A stretch of DNA of 64,000 bases, taken from assembly GCF_023895975.1 (NCBI RefSeq), contig NZ_JALBWM010000005.1, forward strand, positions 1-64,000, given 5' to 3'. The notes beneath the pieces were generated by a model. The model was not told the DNA's origin, made no database searches, and was given only the letters and a program-made list of their open reading frames with translations. Of this stretch, positions 33,973 to 42,383 are shown piece after piece; position 1 is the stretch's first letter; every line of letters begins with the position of its first letter. The translations under genes and the position numbers were made by a program. Source of the stretch: Microbulbifer okhotskensis. GTDB taxonomy: Bacteria; Pseudomonadota; Gammaproteobacteria; Pseudomonadales; Cellvibrionaceae.

Positions 33973-35261
33973 AGTTCTGGAATCATGCAGCTGGTGAGCC
34001 ATGGGCAATTACCGAGTCTGCACTTAATAATATTTTAACGATTGCATCACGCCAAAACGAAAGCATCGAAGTGGTGTCTGCGAAGCTCGGTAGAGAATTA
34101 GACAATAGCTACGTAACTGAGATTCGTGAAGGTGCGGCGGTTATTCCTGTTGTGGGTCCTTTGTTTCGCTACGCAAATATATTTACTGCAATTAGTGGTG
34201 CATCTAGTTACGAGATTTTAGCAAAAGACTTTACCAGTGCTTTAGAAAATCCGGACGTCCATAGCATTATTCTAGATATCGATTCACCGGGCGGCGAAGT
34301 CAATGGTTGCGCTGAATTTGCCAGTATGATTTTCGAAGCTCGTGGCAAAAAACCAATCATTGCCTATGCCTCAGGTGATGCGGCTTCAGGTGCGTATTGG
34401 ATTGCGTCAGCTTGCGATCAAATTATTGCATCAGAAACGTCCATGCTCGGGTCCATTGGTGTGGTAGCGGTTTATCGAGGAAGTAAAGATGAAAGCGTCT
34501 TAGAGATCGTGTCATCCCAAAGCCCATATAAACGATTAGATCCAAGCAGTAAGGATGGAAAATCACGACTGCAATCACGTATCGATGATTTAGCTACGGT
34601 ATTTATTGAATCCATTGCAAAGCATCGTGGTGTCGACCCGCCAACGGTTATCAAAGACTTCGGTGGCGGTGATGTCTTTATCGGCAAGAATGCCATCAAC
34701 TCAGGACTGGCCGATGATATCGGAAGCCTGGAACAAATTATCAATGAACATTCAAACAATCAGAACCCCGCCAAGTTGCGGGGTTCTTCTTTTCTAGCAC
34801 TTGAGGACAGCACGATGACTGACAAAAACCACAAGACTGAGGCTTCTGAAGGGCAAGTCCTTAGTTTGGAATCATTAAAGGCCGACTATCCGCAGTTAGT
34901 TGAAGCCATTCAAACCGAAACTATAGCCTCTACGAATGATGAAGCATCCCAGCAAAGCGTTATAACAGAACGAGAACGTATTGGCGCCATCATATCTTCT
35001 GAGGCAGCCAAGGGGCGTGAACAGTTAGCTCAGCACCTGGCATTTTCTACGGATATGAGCGCAGATATGGCGCTGGCAACGCTAGATGCTTCACCGGTAA
35101 AAGCCGAAGCATCGGCTCCTGTTTCCAATACAGGTTTTGAACAAGTCATGGCATCAGTTGGCAACCCTGCCATTGAGCCAGATGCTCCAGAACAGGAAGG
35201 CGATGATGCCGATGCAGTGGCGAAGCGGATCGCTAAGTTTTCGCAAGGGGGTGCGGTATGA
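33969..35261 (+). CDS. S49-family head maturation protease (lambda gpC) with C-terminal scaffold
   Basis: A protein of 430 residues. Residues 50-260 are the SppA-like S49 peptidase: DIDSPGGEVNG near 98 and catalytic Ser in GDAASGAYWIASA near 140, with the dyad Lys expected further on. Residues 283-430 are a helical, Q/E/A-rich scaffold domain that can also be made alone from an internal start at 34815, like lambda Nu3. It processes the portal and degrades the scaffold during head assembly. Its end overlaps the decoration protein gene by ATGA. Confidence 0.9.
   Translation: MKFWNHAAGEPWAITESALNNILTIASRQNESIEVVSAKLGRELDNSYVTEIREGAAVIPVVGPLFRYANIFTAISGASSYEILAKDFTSALENPDVHSIILDIDSPGGEVNGCAEFASMIFEARGKKPIIAYASGDAASGAYWIASACDQIIASETSMLGSIGVVAVYRGSKDESVLEIVSSQSPYKRLDPSSKDGKSRLQSRIDDLATVFIESIAKHRGVDPPTVIKDFGGGDVFIGKNAINSGLADDIGSLEQIINEHSNNQNPAKLRGSSFLALEDSTMTDKNHKTEASEGQVLSLESLKADYPQLVEAIQTETIASTNDEASQQSVITERERIGAIISSEAAKGREQLAQHLAFSTDMSADMALATLDASPVKAEASAPVSNTGFEQVMASVGNPAIEPDAPEQEGDDADAVAKRIAKFSQGGAV
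34763..34794 (+). terminator. terminator-like hairpin inside the protease/scaffold gene
   Basis: GAACCCCGC at 34763-34771 pairs perfectly with GCGGGGTTC at 34778-34786 around CAAGTT, followed by TTCTTTTC. It lies in frame between the protease part and the internal scaffold start. It has all the marks of a rho-independent terminator. Confidence 0.55.
34815..35261 (+). CDS. nested scaffold protein (Nu3-like)
   Basis: The internal in-frame ATG at 34815 (codon 283 of the protease gene) has TTGAGGACAG just upstream, a usable ribosome site. The product of 148 residues (MTDKNHKTEASEGQVLSLES onward) is helical, with an R/E-rich centre (ITERERIGAIISSEAAKGRE) and an acidic linker before a basic C-terminus, the pattern of lambda-type scaffolds. 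It would line the prohead during capsid assembly. Confidence 0.65.
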   Translation: MTDKNHKTEASEGQVLSLESLKADYPQLVEAIQTETIASTNDEASQQSVITERERIGAIISSEAAKGREQLAQHLAFSTDMSADMALATLDASPVKAEASAPVSNTGFEQVMASVGNPAIEPDAPEQEGDDADAVAKRIAKFSQGGAV

Positions 35262-35641
35262 GCATGCCTGGGATTGCAGAAGGACTTAACGATCAAGGGA
35301 GCTATGCGCCAGATAATCTAATTGCAGGTGAATTTCCGCGAATAACTCGAGTTGTCACGATTACTGGTGGTGCCTCATTACCTGCTGGCGCTGTGCTAGG
35401 CAGGGTTGCAGCTAGTGGAGCCTATTTATTGAGTGACGCAGGAGCAAATGATGGATCAGAAGAACCGGATGCCTTGCTGGTCGAGCCGGTTGATGCCTCC
35501 GCTGGCGATACACAGGCCCATGTGTATTTAGCGGGTGAATTTAATGCGGCAGCTCTTACGTTTGGTCCGGGTCATTCAATAGCGTCTATTTCGATCGCTT
35601 TTCGAGAGCGATCTATTTTTCTACGAAACAATCAAGCTTAA
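35258..35641 (+). CDS. head decoration protein (gpD family)
   Basis: A protein of 127 residues starting MSMPGIAEGLNDQGSYAPDN. The beta-rich domain (ITRVVTITGGASLPAGAVLG) with acidic loops is the pattern of lambda gpD/HDPD decoration proteins, which trimerise on the expanded capsid and stabilise it. Its start overlaps the protease stop (ATGA). It is followed by the major capsid gene, as in lambda. Confidence 0.8.
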   Translation: MSMPGIAEGLNDQGSYAPDNLIAGEFPRITRVVTITGGASLPAGAVLGRVAASGAYLLSDAGANDGSEEPDALLVEPVDASAGDTQAHVYLAGEFNAAALTFGPGHSIASISIAFRERSIFLRNNQA

Positions 35642-35660
35642 CCAGCAATAGGATATTCTC

Positions 35661-36692
35661 ATGGATATATTTTCAACTCATGTGCTTAACCGAGTCGTCG
35701 AGCACTTGGATCGTCCAGCATCCTTTTTGCTGGATACATTTTTCGGTTCAATTCAAACAGAAGATAGCGAAGAAATTCACTTCGATATTGATAAATCAAA
35801 ACCGCGATTAGTGCCATTTGTATCACCGCTTGTCCAGGGTAAGGTCATTGCTGCGGAAGGATTTGAAACACGTAGCTTTAAGCCTGCCTACGTGAAAGAT
35901 AAGCGTCGCTTTGACCCTAGTGCTCCACTGAAGCGTTTGATTGGCGAAACCATTGGAGGGAATTTAAAGCCCATGGACCGCCGAGAGGCTGCATTAAATC
36001 GTGCGCTAACGAATCAAGTGGAAAACCTGACTCGCCGCGAAGAAGTGATGGCGGCCGAAGCGTTACGAACCGGAAAAATCACAGTAACCGGTGAAGACTA
36101 CCCAACACAGATTATTGATTTTCAGCGTGATCCAGCACTGACTCAGGCACTGACAGGCGCGACTCGGTGGGGTGAACCTGACGTTAAAGTGTTAGATGAC
36201 ATTGAGGACTGGGCGGGCTTAGTACAAATCAAATCGGGTGCCGCCGCTCGTACCGTTGTTATGGACCCTTTGGCATGGCGAGTCTTCAAGGCTGATCCCA
36301 AAGTTGAGCGCTTGCTTGAACTCCGTCGTGGAACCTCCAGTACATTAATAGTCGACCCAATCCTCCGAGGGCAAGGTAACGACAAAGCGCGTTACGTAGG
36401 CTCCGTTGGTGATTTTGATTTCTGGGTCTATAACGACGCCTACGTCGATGATGATGGTGTTTCCAGAAATATGCTGCCGGAATATACGGTATTACTTGCC
36501 AGCCAAGGCTTGCTGGAAGGTACCCGGTGCTATGGCGTGATTCAAGATGAAAAAGCCAACTATCGGGCAAGCCGCTACTTCACCAAATCATGGTTGGAGG
36601 AAGATCCAGCTGTACGTTGGTTACTAATGCAGTCGGCCCCGTTGATTGTGCCCTACCGCCCTAACGCCACATTTTGTGCGACGGTTCGATAG
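35661..36692 (+). CDS. major capsid protein (lambda gpE family)
   Basis: A protein of 343 residues. The marks of the gpE family are visible: RPASFLLDTFFGS near residue 14, EEIHFDIDKSKPRLVPFVSP near 35, a long helix with LNRALTNQVENLTRREEVMA near 110, and AWRVFKADPKVERLL near 200. It forms the icosahedral shell in the HK97 fold. Length is normal, and GATATTCTC precedes the ATG. Confidence 0.9.
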   Translation: MDIFSTHVLNRVVEHLDRPASFLLDTFFGSIQTEDSEEIHFDIDKSKPRLVPFVSPLVQGKVIAAEGFETRSFKPAYVKDKRRFDPSAPLKRLIGETIGGNLKPMDRREAALNRALTNQVENLTRREEVMAAEALRTGKITVTGEDYPTQIIDFQRDPALTQALTGATRWGEPDVKVLDDIEDWAGLVQIKSGAAARTVVMDPLAWRVFKADPKVERLLELRRGTSSTLIVDPILRGQGNDKARYVGSVGDFDFWVYNDAYVDDDGVSRNMLPEYTVLLASQGLLEGTRCYGVIQDEKANYRASRYFTKSWLEEDPAVRWLLMQSAPLIVPYRPNATFCATVR

Positions 36693-36702
36693 GAGGTTTG
36701 GA

Positions 36703-37035
36703 ATGCGAGTAACCACATTAACGACCCTTAGAACGGGTAAACCCGGTTCATTTGAGGCTGTAGCACCTGGTGAAACGATTGTACTTCCGGATACGGAAGC
36801 TCAATCACTAATAACGCGAGGTCTCGTTATCGCCAAGCATGAGGTCATAGATCAAGACAATGATCTCATCGATGCGATTTTAGATGCTATTGATGACTTA
36901 CCCCAAGAAGCCTACGGTAAAGATGGTAAACCAAGCGTCAGATCAATCGAAGAAATTATAAGTCAGAGCGTTACAGCCGCCGATCGAGACAGAGCTTGGG
37001 AGACTTATCAGAGCCTGGTTCACGATGGACATTAA
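36703..37035 (+). CDS. hypothetical head-completion protein
   Basis: A protein of 110 residues from ATG 36703 (AGGAGG upstream). A short beta-rich N-terminus (MRVTTLTTLRTGKPGSFEAV) is followed by acidic helices (NDLIDAILDAIDDLPQEAYG). It lies between the major capsid gene and the FII-like gene, the place of head-completion or connector proteins such as lambda FI. The sequence alone does not confirm it. It overlaps the next gene by 11 bp. Confidence 0.65.
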   Translation: MRVTTLTTLRTGKPGSFEAVAPGETIVLPDTEAQSLITRGLVIAKHEVIDQDNDLIDAILDAIDDLPQEAYGKDGKPSVRSIEEIISQSVTAADRDRAWETYQSLVHDGH

Positions 37036-37345
37036 GACTCGATTCGCCAAAGCCATCGACAGTCAGTTTACTCACCTTGGGCGGGCGGCTGTTTACATAA
37101 AGTCGTTATCTGAACCACAAGACATCATCGTTATTGCCCGTCGTCCAGAACAACTCTTTGAATTGGGTGACGGGCATTTACATGCGGAAAATCCGCAATT
37201 GGAGTTTCGTGTGTCTGAAGTGAGTTCGCCTAGTCGTGGGGATGAAATTCATATCGATGGTCGTATCTATCGAATTGAATCTGAGCCTCGTCTGGATTTA
37301 CACCAACTGGTTTGGGTAACTGACAGCTTGCCACTGATTGAATAG
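37025..37345 (+). CDS. head-tail joining protein (FII-like)
   Basis: A protein of 106 residues, beta-rich with FRVSEVSSPSRGDEIHIDG and IESEPRLDLHQLVWV, the pattern of lambda FII-like connector proteins, which databases also label as ATP-binding sugar transporter-like prophage proteins. It closes the head and provides the tail docking site. It stands at the junction of the lambda-type head and P2-type tail genes. Confidence 0.7.
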   Translation: MDIKTRFAKAIDSQFTHLGRAAVYIKSLSEPQDIIVIARRPEQLFELGDGHLHAENPQLEFRVSEVSSPSRGDEIHIDGRIYRIESEPRLDLHQLVWVTDSLPLIE

Positions 37346-37357
37346 TTAGGAGTTGCC

Positions 37358-37891
37358 ATGATGATCCTAAACATAACGCCATCACGACGGTTAAGCGATT
37401 GGCAGCAAGCATTAACTTCCAATGAAAAACAATTACAAGTCGCAGCAATGCGCGCTTTAAATAAAACAGCACGCTGGGCGAGAACGCAAGTGGCCAGTAA
37501 AACGGCAAAAGAGCTTTCGATTAAGGTAAGCGCCGTTCGTGAAGGTCTAGTGATGGTTCGAGCAAAACAGTCGAATCCTCAAAGTGTTGTTGGTTTATCA
37601 AAAAACTCCGGCGTCATTAAAGCCAAAGAGTTAGGTAGTGTTTCTCAAAATGCATCAGGGGTTCGTGCCGGACGTCGACAGTTTGATCGTGCATTTTTAG
37701 CCACTATGCCCAATGGGCATCAAGGTGTGTTTCGTCGCCGTGGAAAGGCTCGCTTGCCCATTCAAGAAGTCCAAATTGTGATAACGGGTAAGATGCAGCA
37801 AGCGATGGAAGATCTTTCCAACGGTCCTGCGATGAAGCAGTTTGAAGTGATTTTTGAGCGTGAACTGCGCTATCTACTGAGGGCTGCGTGA
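37358..37891 (+). CDS. minor tail protein Z-like (GPZ family)
   Basis: A protein of 177 residues. QLQVAAMRALNKTARWARTQ near residue 27, followed by VASKTAKELSIKV, is the hallmark of the prophage minor tail protein Z family. The rest is basic with an R/G-rich centre. It probably belongs to the connector between head and tail completion proteins. It starts MMI with two ATGs and ends one base before the next gene. Confidence 0.75.
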   Translation: MMILNITPSRRLSDWQQALTSNEKQLQVAAMRALNKTARWARTQVASKTAKELSIKVSAVREGLVMVRAKQSNPQSVVGLSKNSGVIKAKELGSVSQNASGVRAGRRQFDRAFLATMPNGHQGVFRRRGKARLPIQEVQIVITGKMQQAMEDLSNGPAMKQFEVIFERELRYLLRAA

Positions 37892-38377
37892 ATGAATGTA
37901 TTGAGCGTTTTATTTGAAGAAATTAAGCAAGGTCTATCAGAAATAGTCGGTATTCAACATTGCGGCGCTTTTCCTAAAAGGCGAGATGATATTAGGCTGC
38001 CAGCAATTCTGATTGATTTGGTTGAGCTAGAACCCGCTGATGATCCTGGGACAGATGAACTTGCCTTAATTAGCCATTGGGAAGCAAGAATCCTAGTATC
38101 CGATCAAATGAGCGAATCCGATCTTTGGGCTTTAGTTCAGGCCGCCATGTTGTGGTTGTTTAATCACTCGTGGCCAGAAACCAATATTGGTCGAGCTCGA
38201 TTAAAGCAAGCAGGACCTGATCATTTTTCACCGGAATACCAAGGACACAGAATTTGGTTAATCGAATGGACTCAATCCGTTCGAGTGGGTGAAAACGTTT
38301 GGGATGGGAGCACTGTGGTTCCCAGTATTATTTCTATTGCCGGTCTGGATGCTGAGCGAAATGAATTAGAGGTATAG
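37892..38377 (+). CDS. tail completion-like protein
   Basis: A protein of 161 residues: a helical N-terminus (MNVLSVLFEEIKQGLSEIVG), then a beta-rich domain with ILIDLVELEPADDPG and WEARILVSD, and AALWLFNH-like helices. Position between the Z-like protein and baseplate gpV is where phage tail-terminator/completion proteins lie (gpR/gpU type). I do not recognise the exact family. Confidence 0.65.
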   Translation: MNVLSVLFEEIKQGLSEIVGIQHCGAFPKRRDDIRLPAILIDLVELEPADDPGTDELALISHWEARILVSDQMSESDLWALVQAAMLWLFNHSWPETNIGRARLKQAGPDHFSPEYQGHRIWLIEWTQSVRVGENVWDGSTVVPSIISIAGLDAERNELEV

Positions 38378-38380
38378 CCA

Positions 38381-38959
38381 ATGATCGAATTTGAAATTAC
38401 AGAATTGAATCGTCGGTTGGCCAATTTAATCGTATTGGGCAAAGTTGTTGAAGCCGACTACACATTAACCACTCCCAAACTAAAAATAAAAGCGGGTGAT
38501 CTTAAAACGGCTTGGCTACCCATGCTAACTCAAAGAGCAGGTTCTGATTTAAGTTGGTGGCCTCTAGAGGTTGGCGAGCAAGTGGTTGTATTGTCACCGA
38601 GTGGAGAGTTAACGCAAGGAGTTGTATTGGGCGCAATTAATCAATTGGCGTTCCCTTCTATTGGTAATAGCGCAGATAGTCACAAGCAAGTTTACGCAGA
38701 TGGCGCAGTAATTGAATATAACCGCAAGTCCCATCACTTATCAGCCACGTTACCTTCGGGCGCGACCACAACATTAGTATCAGATGGTGGCGTGAATATT
38801 ACGGGTGATGTTGTCGTCACAGGCAATATCACCGCATCAAAAGATATCACAGATAAAACACGCTCCATGCAGGCTGACAGAGATATCTTTAATGCCCACA
38901 CCCACAGTGGTGTGCGCACCGGCCCTGCAACCACCGCCATCCCAAATCAGTCACAGTAA
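38381..38959 (+). CDS. baseplate assembly protein V (tail spike)
   Basis: A protein of 192 residues: an N-terminal OB-fold (LANLIVLGKVVEADY) and a C-terminal beta helix with GGVNITGDVVVTGNITASKD, ending HTHSGVRTGPATTA. This is P2 gpV, the membrane-piercing spike; the HTHSG end carries the His residues that bind iron at the spike tip. It is the first gene of the P2-type V-W-J-I set. Confidence 0.85.
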   Translation: MIEFEITELNRRLANLIVLGKVVEADYTLTTPKLKIKAGDLKTAWLPMLTQRAGSDLSWWPLEVGEQVVVLSPSGELTQGVVLGAINQLAFPSIGNSADSHKQVYADGAVIEYNRKSHHLSATLPSGATTTLVSDGGVNITGDVVVTGNITASKDITDKTRSMQADRDIFNAHTHSGVRTGPATTAIPNQSQ

Positions 38960-38965
38960 GAAATT

Positions 38966-39301
38966 ATGCAAGGTATGAATAGAAACACTGGAAGAAAACT
39001 TTCAGGTGTTGATCACTTGCGCCAATCCATTGTTGATATTTTAACAACACCTATTGGCTCGCGTGTTATGCGACGAGATTACGGGTCTCGTCTATATCAG
39101 CTGGTGGATGCACCCATAAATCGAGCGTTATTCGTAGAGGTTTATGCAGCCACTGCTGAAGCGTTGGTGAAGTGGGAGCCGCGATTTCAGTTAAGTCGTG
39201 TGCAAGTTGAATCTGTTAAGCCAGGTCAAATCTCAATTGCATTGGAAGGATTATACCTTCCAGAAAACAGGAGCTTATCGCTTGAAGGTGTATTGCTATG
39301 A
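38966..39301 (+). CDS. baseplate protein W (gp25-like lysozyme fold)
   Basis: A protein of 111 residues starting MQGMNRNTGRKLSGVDHLRQ, with SIVDILTTPIGSRVMRRDYG in the first half, the signature of the gpW/gp25 family. It joins the baseplate wedges to the sheath. The stop overlaps the gpJ start by 4 bp (ATGA). Confidence 0.85.
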   Translation: MQGMNRNTGRKLSGVDHLRQSIVDILTTPIGSRVMRRDYGSRLYQLVDAPINRALFVEVYAATAEALVKWEPRFQLSRVQVESVKPGQISIALEGLYLPENRSLSLEGVLL

Positions 39302-40194
39302 GCGGATTTAGTGCGATTGATCTCACCAAACTGAATGCCCCCGATATTATCGAAACGTTGGATTTTGAGGGTGTCTTTAATGAGATGGTCGCTGAATTAA
39401 AAAGCCGTGATGATGGGTTTAGTGCGCTGCTTGAAAGCGATCCCATTATTAAGGTCTTGGAGGTGGCCGCTTATCGAGAGGTCCTTCTTCGTGCCCGTAT
39501 TAACGATGCCAGCAAAGCGGTCATGCTGGCTTATGCCAAAACCTCTGATTTAGATAATCTTGCAGCGTACTTTGGTGTACAACGGCAACTCATTGATCCG
39601 GGTGATGAAAATGCAGTACCACCGATCCCACCCTCTTATGAAAGTGATGATCGTCTAAGGAAGCGAACTCAACTTAGCCTTGAAGGGCACAGCACCGCAG
39701 GGCCCATCGGCAGTTATATTTTTCATGCCTTGGCGGCTAGCCCATTAGTGAAAGATGTTGATGTGGCGAGTCCAGACCCCGGTGAAGTAATTGTGACAAT
39801 TCTTTCAACGTTGGACGTTGGTGTTCCGAACGATTTGCTCATATCTCTAGTCGCAGAGCGTCTAAATGCAAAAGACGTTAGACCTTTGACCGATAACGTT
39901 GCAGTTAAAAAAGCGAGCATTGTTTTTTATCAGGTAGAAGCTGACCTCATTTTGTATGAAGGTCCCGACGGAGAAGTCGTGAGAAAAACGGCTCTCGAAA
40001 AAGTCGATGAGTATGTTCGTCAGCATCATCTGCTGGGTAATGACATTACTTTGTCAGGGCTATATGCAGCTCTACATCAAGAAGGCGTACAGCGTGTGGT
40101 TTTGAAAAAACCCTTGGCTGATCTAATTGTGCCTGCCGATAAGGCCGCATGGTGCGATCAGATTTTGGTGTCAGTGGGTGGCCGGGATGAGTAA
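39298..40194 (+). CDS. baseplate assembly protein J
   Basis: A protein of 298 residues. Marks of P2 gpJ are PIIKVLEVAAYREVLLRARI near residue 50, LAYAKTSDLDNLAAYFGVQR near 78, and SPDPGEVIVTILST near 158. It forms the wedge of the baseplate together with gpW and gpI. The last 8 bp overlap the start of gpI. Confidence 0.9.
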   Translation: MSGFSAIDLTKLNAPDIIETLDFEGVFNEMVAELKSRDDGFSALLESDPIIKVLEVAAYREVLLRARINDASKAVMLAYAKTSDLDNLAAYFGVQRQLIDPGDENAVPPIPPSYESDDRLRKRTQLSLEGHSTAGPIGSYIFHALAASPLVKDVDVASPDPGEVIVTILSTLDVGVPNDLLISLVAERLNAKDVRPLTDNVAVKKASIVFYQVEADLILYEGPDGEVVRKTALEKVDEYVRQHHLLGNDITLSGLYAALHQEGVQRVVLKKPLADLIVPADKAAWCDQILVSVGGRDE

Positions 40195-40849
40195 CAACCA
40201 GAAAAGCCTATTGCCATTCAACGCCACTAAACAAGAGCGTGATCTTGAATCCACGCTTTTGCGAACGGCCATACTACCAGTAAATATTGCAACGGTATGG
40301 GATCCTCATGCATGCCCAGTTGAACGACTGCCTTGGCTTGCTTGGGCGTTATCTGTCGATACCTGGGATAGTGAGTGGCCAGAAAGCACAAAGCGCTCAC
40401 TGATTGCTAATAGCGTACAAATTCATAAAACCAAAGGCACCGTTTCAGCTATTGAAAGAGTGATGAATGTTTTGGGTGTTTCCGCAGAGCTTCACGAATG
40501 GTTTGATTACGGTGGAGCGCCACATACATTTAGGTTAACGGCATGGGCAAATGCGAATTTAAGTAACAGCACTAATAGGGAACAGGAAGACGTCATCCTA
40601 AGCCCTCTTTTATATCGAACGTTGCAGAGCTCAGTTGATAACGTTAAACCCGTTAGGAGCCACTACGATTTCCGCGTCGGCGCAAAGTTTGGTTCGGAAC
40701 TGGGGTTGTCAGCACACGCGACCTCATCTGCATTGATACAAATAGTTTCTGACCTTGAGTTATCCATTGGCTTTATAGCGGTGCCAACTCTCTTTGCATC
40801 AAGATTTAAAAATGTGGCGCATTTGCGTGTCACTATGGAGTTTTCATGA
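40187..40849 (+). CDS. tail protein I
   Basis: A protein of 220 residues from ATG 40187; the longer frame from 40127 lies inside gpJ. LPWLAWALSVDTWDSEWPE near residue 48 and HKTKGTVSAIERVMNVLGV near 80 are signatures of P2 gpI. It links the baseplate wedge to the tail fibres. It overlaps the fibre gene by ATGA. Confidence 0.9.
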   Translation: MSNNQKSLLPFNATKQERDLESTLLRTAILPVNIATVWDPHACPVERLPWLAWALSVDTWDSEWPESTKRSLIANSVQIHKTKGTVSAIERVMNVLGVSAELHEWFDYGGAPHTFRLTAWANANLSNSTNREQEDVILSPLLYRTLQSSVDNVKPVRSHYDFRVGAKFGSELGLSAHATSSALIQIVSDLELSIGFIAVPTLFASRFKNVAHLRVTMEFS

Positions 40850-41985
40850 GTGTTTCTTTAGCGCCGGTTATTACCTCAGTGGGTTTGCAGGCAGTATTAA
40901 ACGCGACAAATGATGGTGTGCAAGCGCGCATCAGCCATGTCGCTTTAGGTGATTTTGGTTGGTCACCTACAAATTCGGCCACAAATTTACGACGAGAGCA
41001 AAACCGTATTGTTGTGGCTGACGGAACACGAATTCAGCCGACACAATTGCATATCACCGCAGTAGAAAATGGCAGCAAAGAATACTGGGTGCGTGAGGTT
41101 GGATTTATTCTGGATGATGGCACTTTGTTTGCGGTTTGGAGCCATCCGACTCAGGCGCTGGCTTGGAAAGCTGCAGATGTCGATTTGCTCTTAGCCTTTG
41201 ATATGTTACTCAGCGCTCTACCGGCTGATAGTGTGACGATTGATGGTACCGGCGGAGTCAACCTAGCGCCTGCGACACAAACCAAAGAAGGACTTGTGCG
41301 GATAGCGACGAGCCAAGAAGCCATTGCCGGAAGCCTAAACTCAGCTGTGGTTATGAGCCCAGCGGATAGTCGAGCTCATGGTGATGCTCGATATTCACGA
41401 CTCAACCACCGACACCCTTGGTCCGAAATCGATGGTAAACCTGCGACGTACCCTGCGTCCTCACACTCTCATAGTTGGAATTCAATCACGTCAAAACCGA
41501 GTACGTTTCCTGCGAGTAGTCACAGCCATAGTTGGTTCAGTATTACAAGTAAACCAAGTACGTTCACACCCAGTTCGCACAACCACAGTTGGTCTTCGAT
41601 TACGGGGAAGCCGAGTACATTCCCTCCGTCCTCGCACAACCATGACGGACGATACATTGAAATTGCAGATTTCCGAATCACTTCTGGATTCGTTGGAACA
41701 CAAAACCGATTTTCTCAATCGAATTGGGCAGGCTATAACGACTTCACACGAAACTATGCCGATATTTTCCCGCCTGCTGGTTATACCATGGCTAATTTAC
41801 AAGGTTTTTTTGCAAGTTTAGCGGTGGTTTATTTTGGCGGTGATGTTAATCAGGATGACAAGCTCTATGTCAGGTGGCAAAACGAAGGCGATAAGATGAG
41901 GGTCATTTGCGCGAATTCAGAAAATACTACCGATAGTTCCGGTGCGGCTTCCTATATCAACTATCAAGCAATCTGGAGGCGATAG
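40846..41985 (+). CDS. tail fibre protein with His-rich 19-residue repeats
   Basis: A protein of 379 residues. Residues 1-150 are the P2 gpH-type fibre N-terminus (DUF3751-like; SVGLQAVLNATNDGVQARIS, WVREVGFILDDGTLFAVWSH), which attaches to the baseplate. Residues 192-267 are four 19-residue repeats, each ending HSHS, HSHS, HNHS or HNHD. The C-terminal 110 residues probably bind the host. HxH motifs in repeats resemble the iron-binding knots in T4 gp37-type needles. It is short for a P2 fibre, so a second fibre gene may be missing. Confidence 0.8.
   Translation: MSVSLAPVITSVGLQAVLNATNDGVQARISHVALGDFGWSPTNSATNLRREQNRIVVADGTRIQPTQLHITAVENGSKEYWVREVGFILDDGTLFAVWSHPTQALAWKAADVDLLLAFDMLLSALPADSVTIDGTGGVNLAPATQTKEGLVRIATSQEAIAGSLNSAVVMSPADSRAHGDARYSRLNHRHPWSEIDGKPATYPASSHSHSWNSITSKPSTFPASSHSHSWFSITSKPSTFTPSSHNHSWSSITGKPSTFPPSSHNHDGRYIEIADFRITSGFVGTQNRFSQSNWAGYNDFTRNYADIFPPAGYTMANLQGFFASLAVVYFGGDVNQDDKLYVRWQNEGDKMRVICANSENTTDSSGAASYINYQAIWRR
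41419..41646 (+). repeat. four 57-bp tandem repeats in the fibre gene
   Basis: Four units of 57 bp begin at 41419, 41476, 41533 and 41590, each starting with the TGG of W-x-x-I. The translated consensus is W-x-S-I-T-x-K-P-S-T-F-P-x-S-S-H-x-H-S. Third codon positions differ among units, so amino acids, not DNA, are conserved. Confidence 0.85.
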
Positions 41986-41987
41986 CC

Positions 41988-42326
41988 ATGTGGTTAGAAG
42001 TTAACGGTAAAGAAATTATCGGCATACATTCTGATAAATGTGATAACAAAAATACATGGGTTGACCACAAAGGCGATGCCAATGTGGGCGATCAATGGAT
42101 TAAAAATAAAGTCGTCAAGCGCGCGGATAATATTGATGATCTCGATTCAAGGCGTGTGATTGCTCAAAGCGAAATATTAAGACGTTACCCCATTTGGAAA
42201 CAGCTCAATATCTTGCGAAAAAACGATTGGCAAGAAGTAACCGACATGGGGAAATTTATTGATGACGTTCGCGATTGGTCCAACGACCTAAACAAATCTA
42301 AAAGTATTCTTAAAAAACTAACGTAG
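41988..42326 (+). CDS. hypothetical protein following the tail fibre
   Basis: A protein of 112 residues starting MWLEVNGKEIIGIHSDKCDN, hydrophilic and K/D/W-rich. It starts 2 bp after the fibre stop, in the place of tail-fibre assembly chaperones (P2 gpG), but has no recognisable chaperone motif. It may help fold the fibre or be attached to it. Confidence 0.6.
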   Translation: MWLEVNGKEIIGIHSDKCDNKNTWVDHKGDANVGDQWIKNKVVKRADNIDDLDSRRVIAQSEILRRYPIWKQLNILRKNDWQEVTDMGKFIDDVRDWSNDLNKSKSILKKLT

Positions 42327-42383
42327 TAAACAATTCCATTTAAACAAATTTTTTACAGCTTCGAAGCAAGTTGGAGTATTCCT

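Noticed and set aside
41419-41646. CRISPR-like direct repeats
   Set aside because: The 57-bp units are in frame inside the fibre gene with no unique spacers; they are protein repeats.
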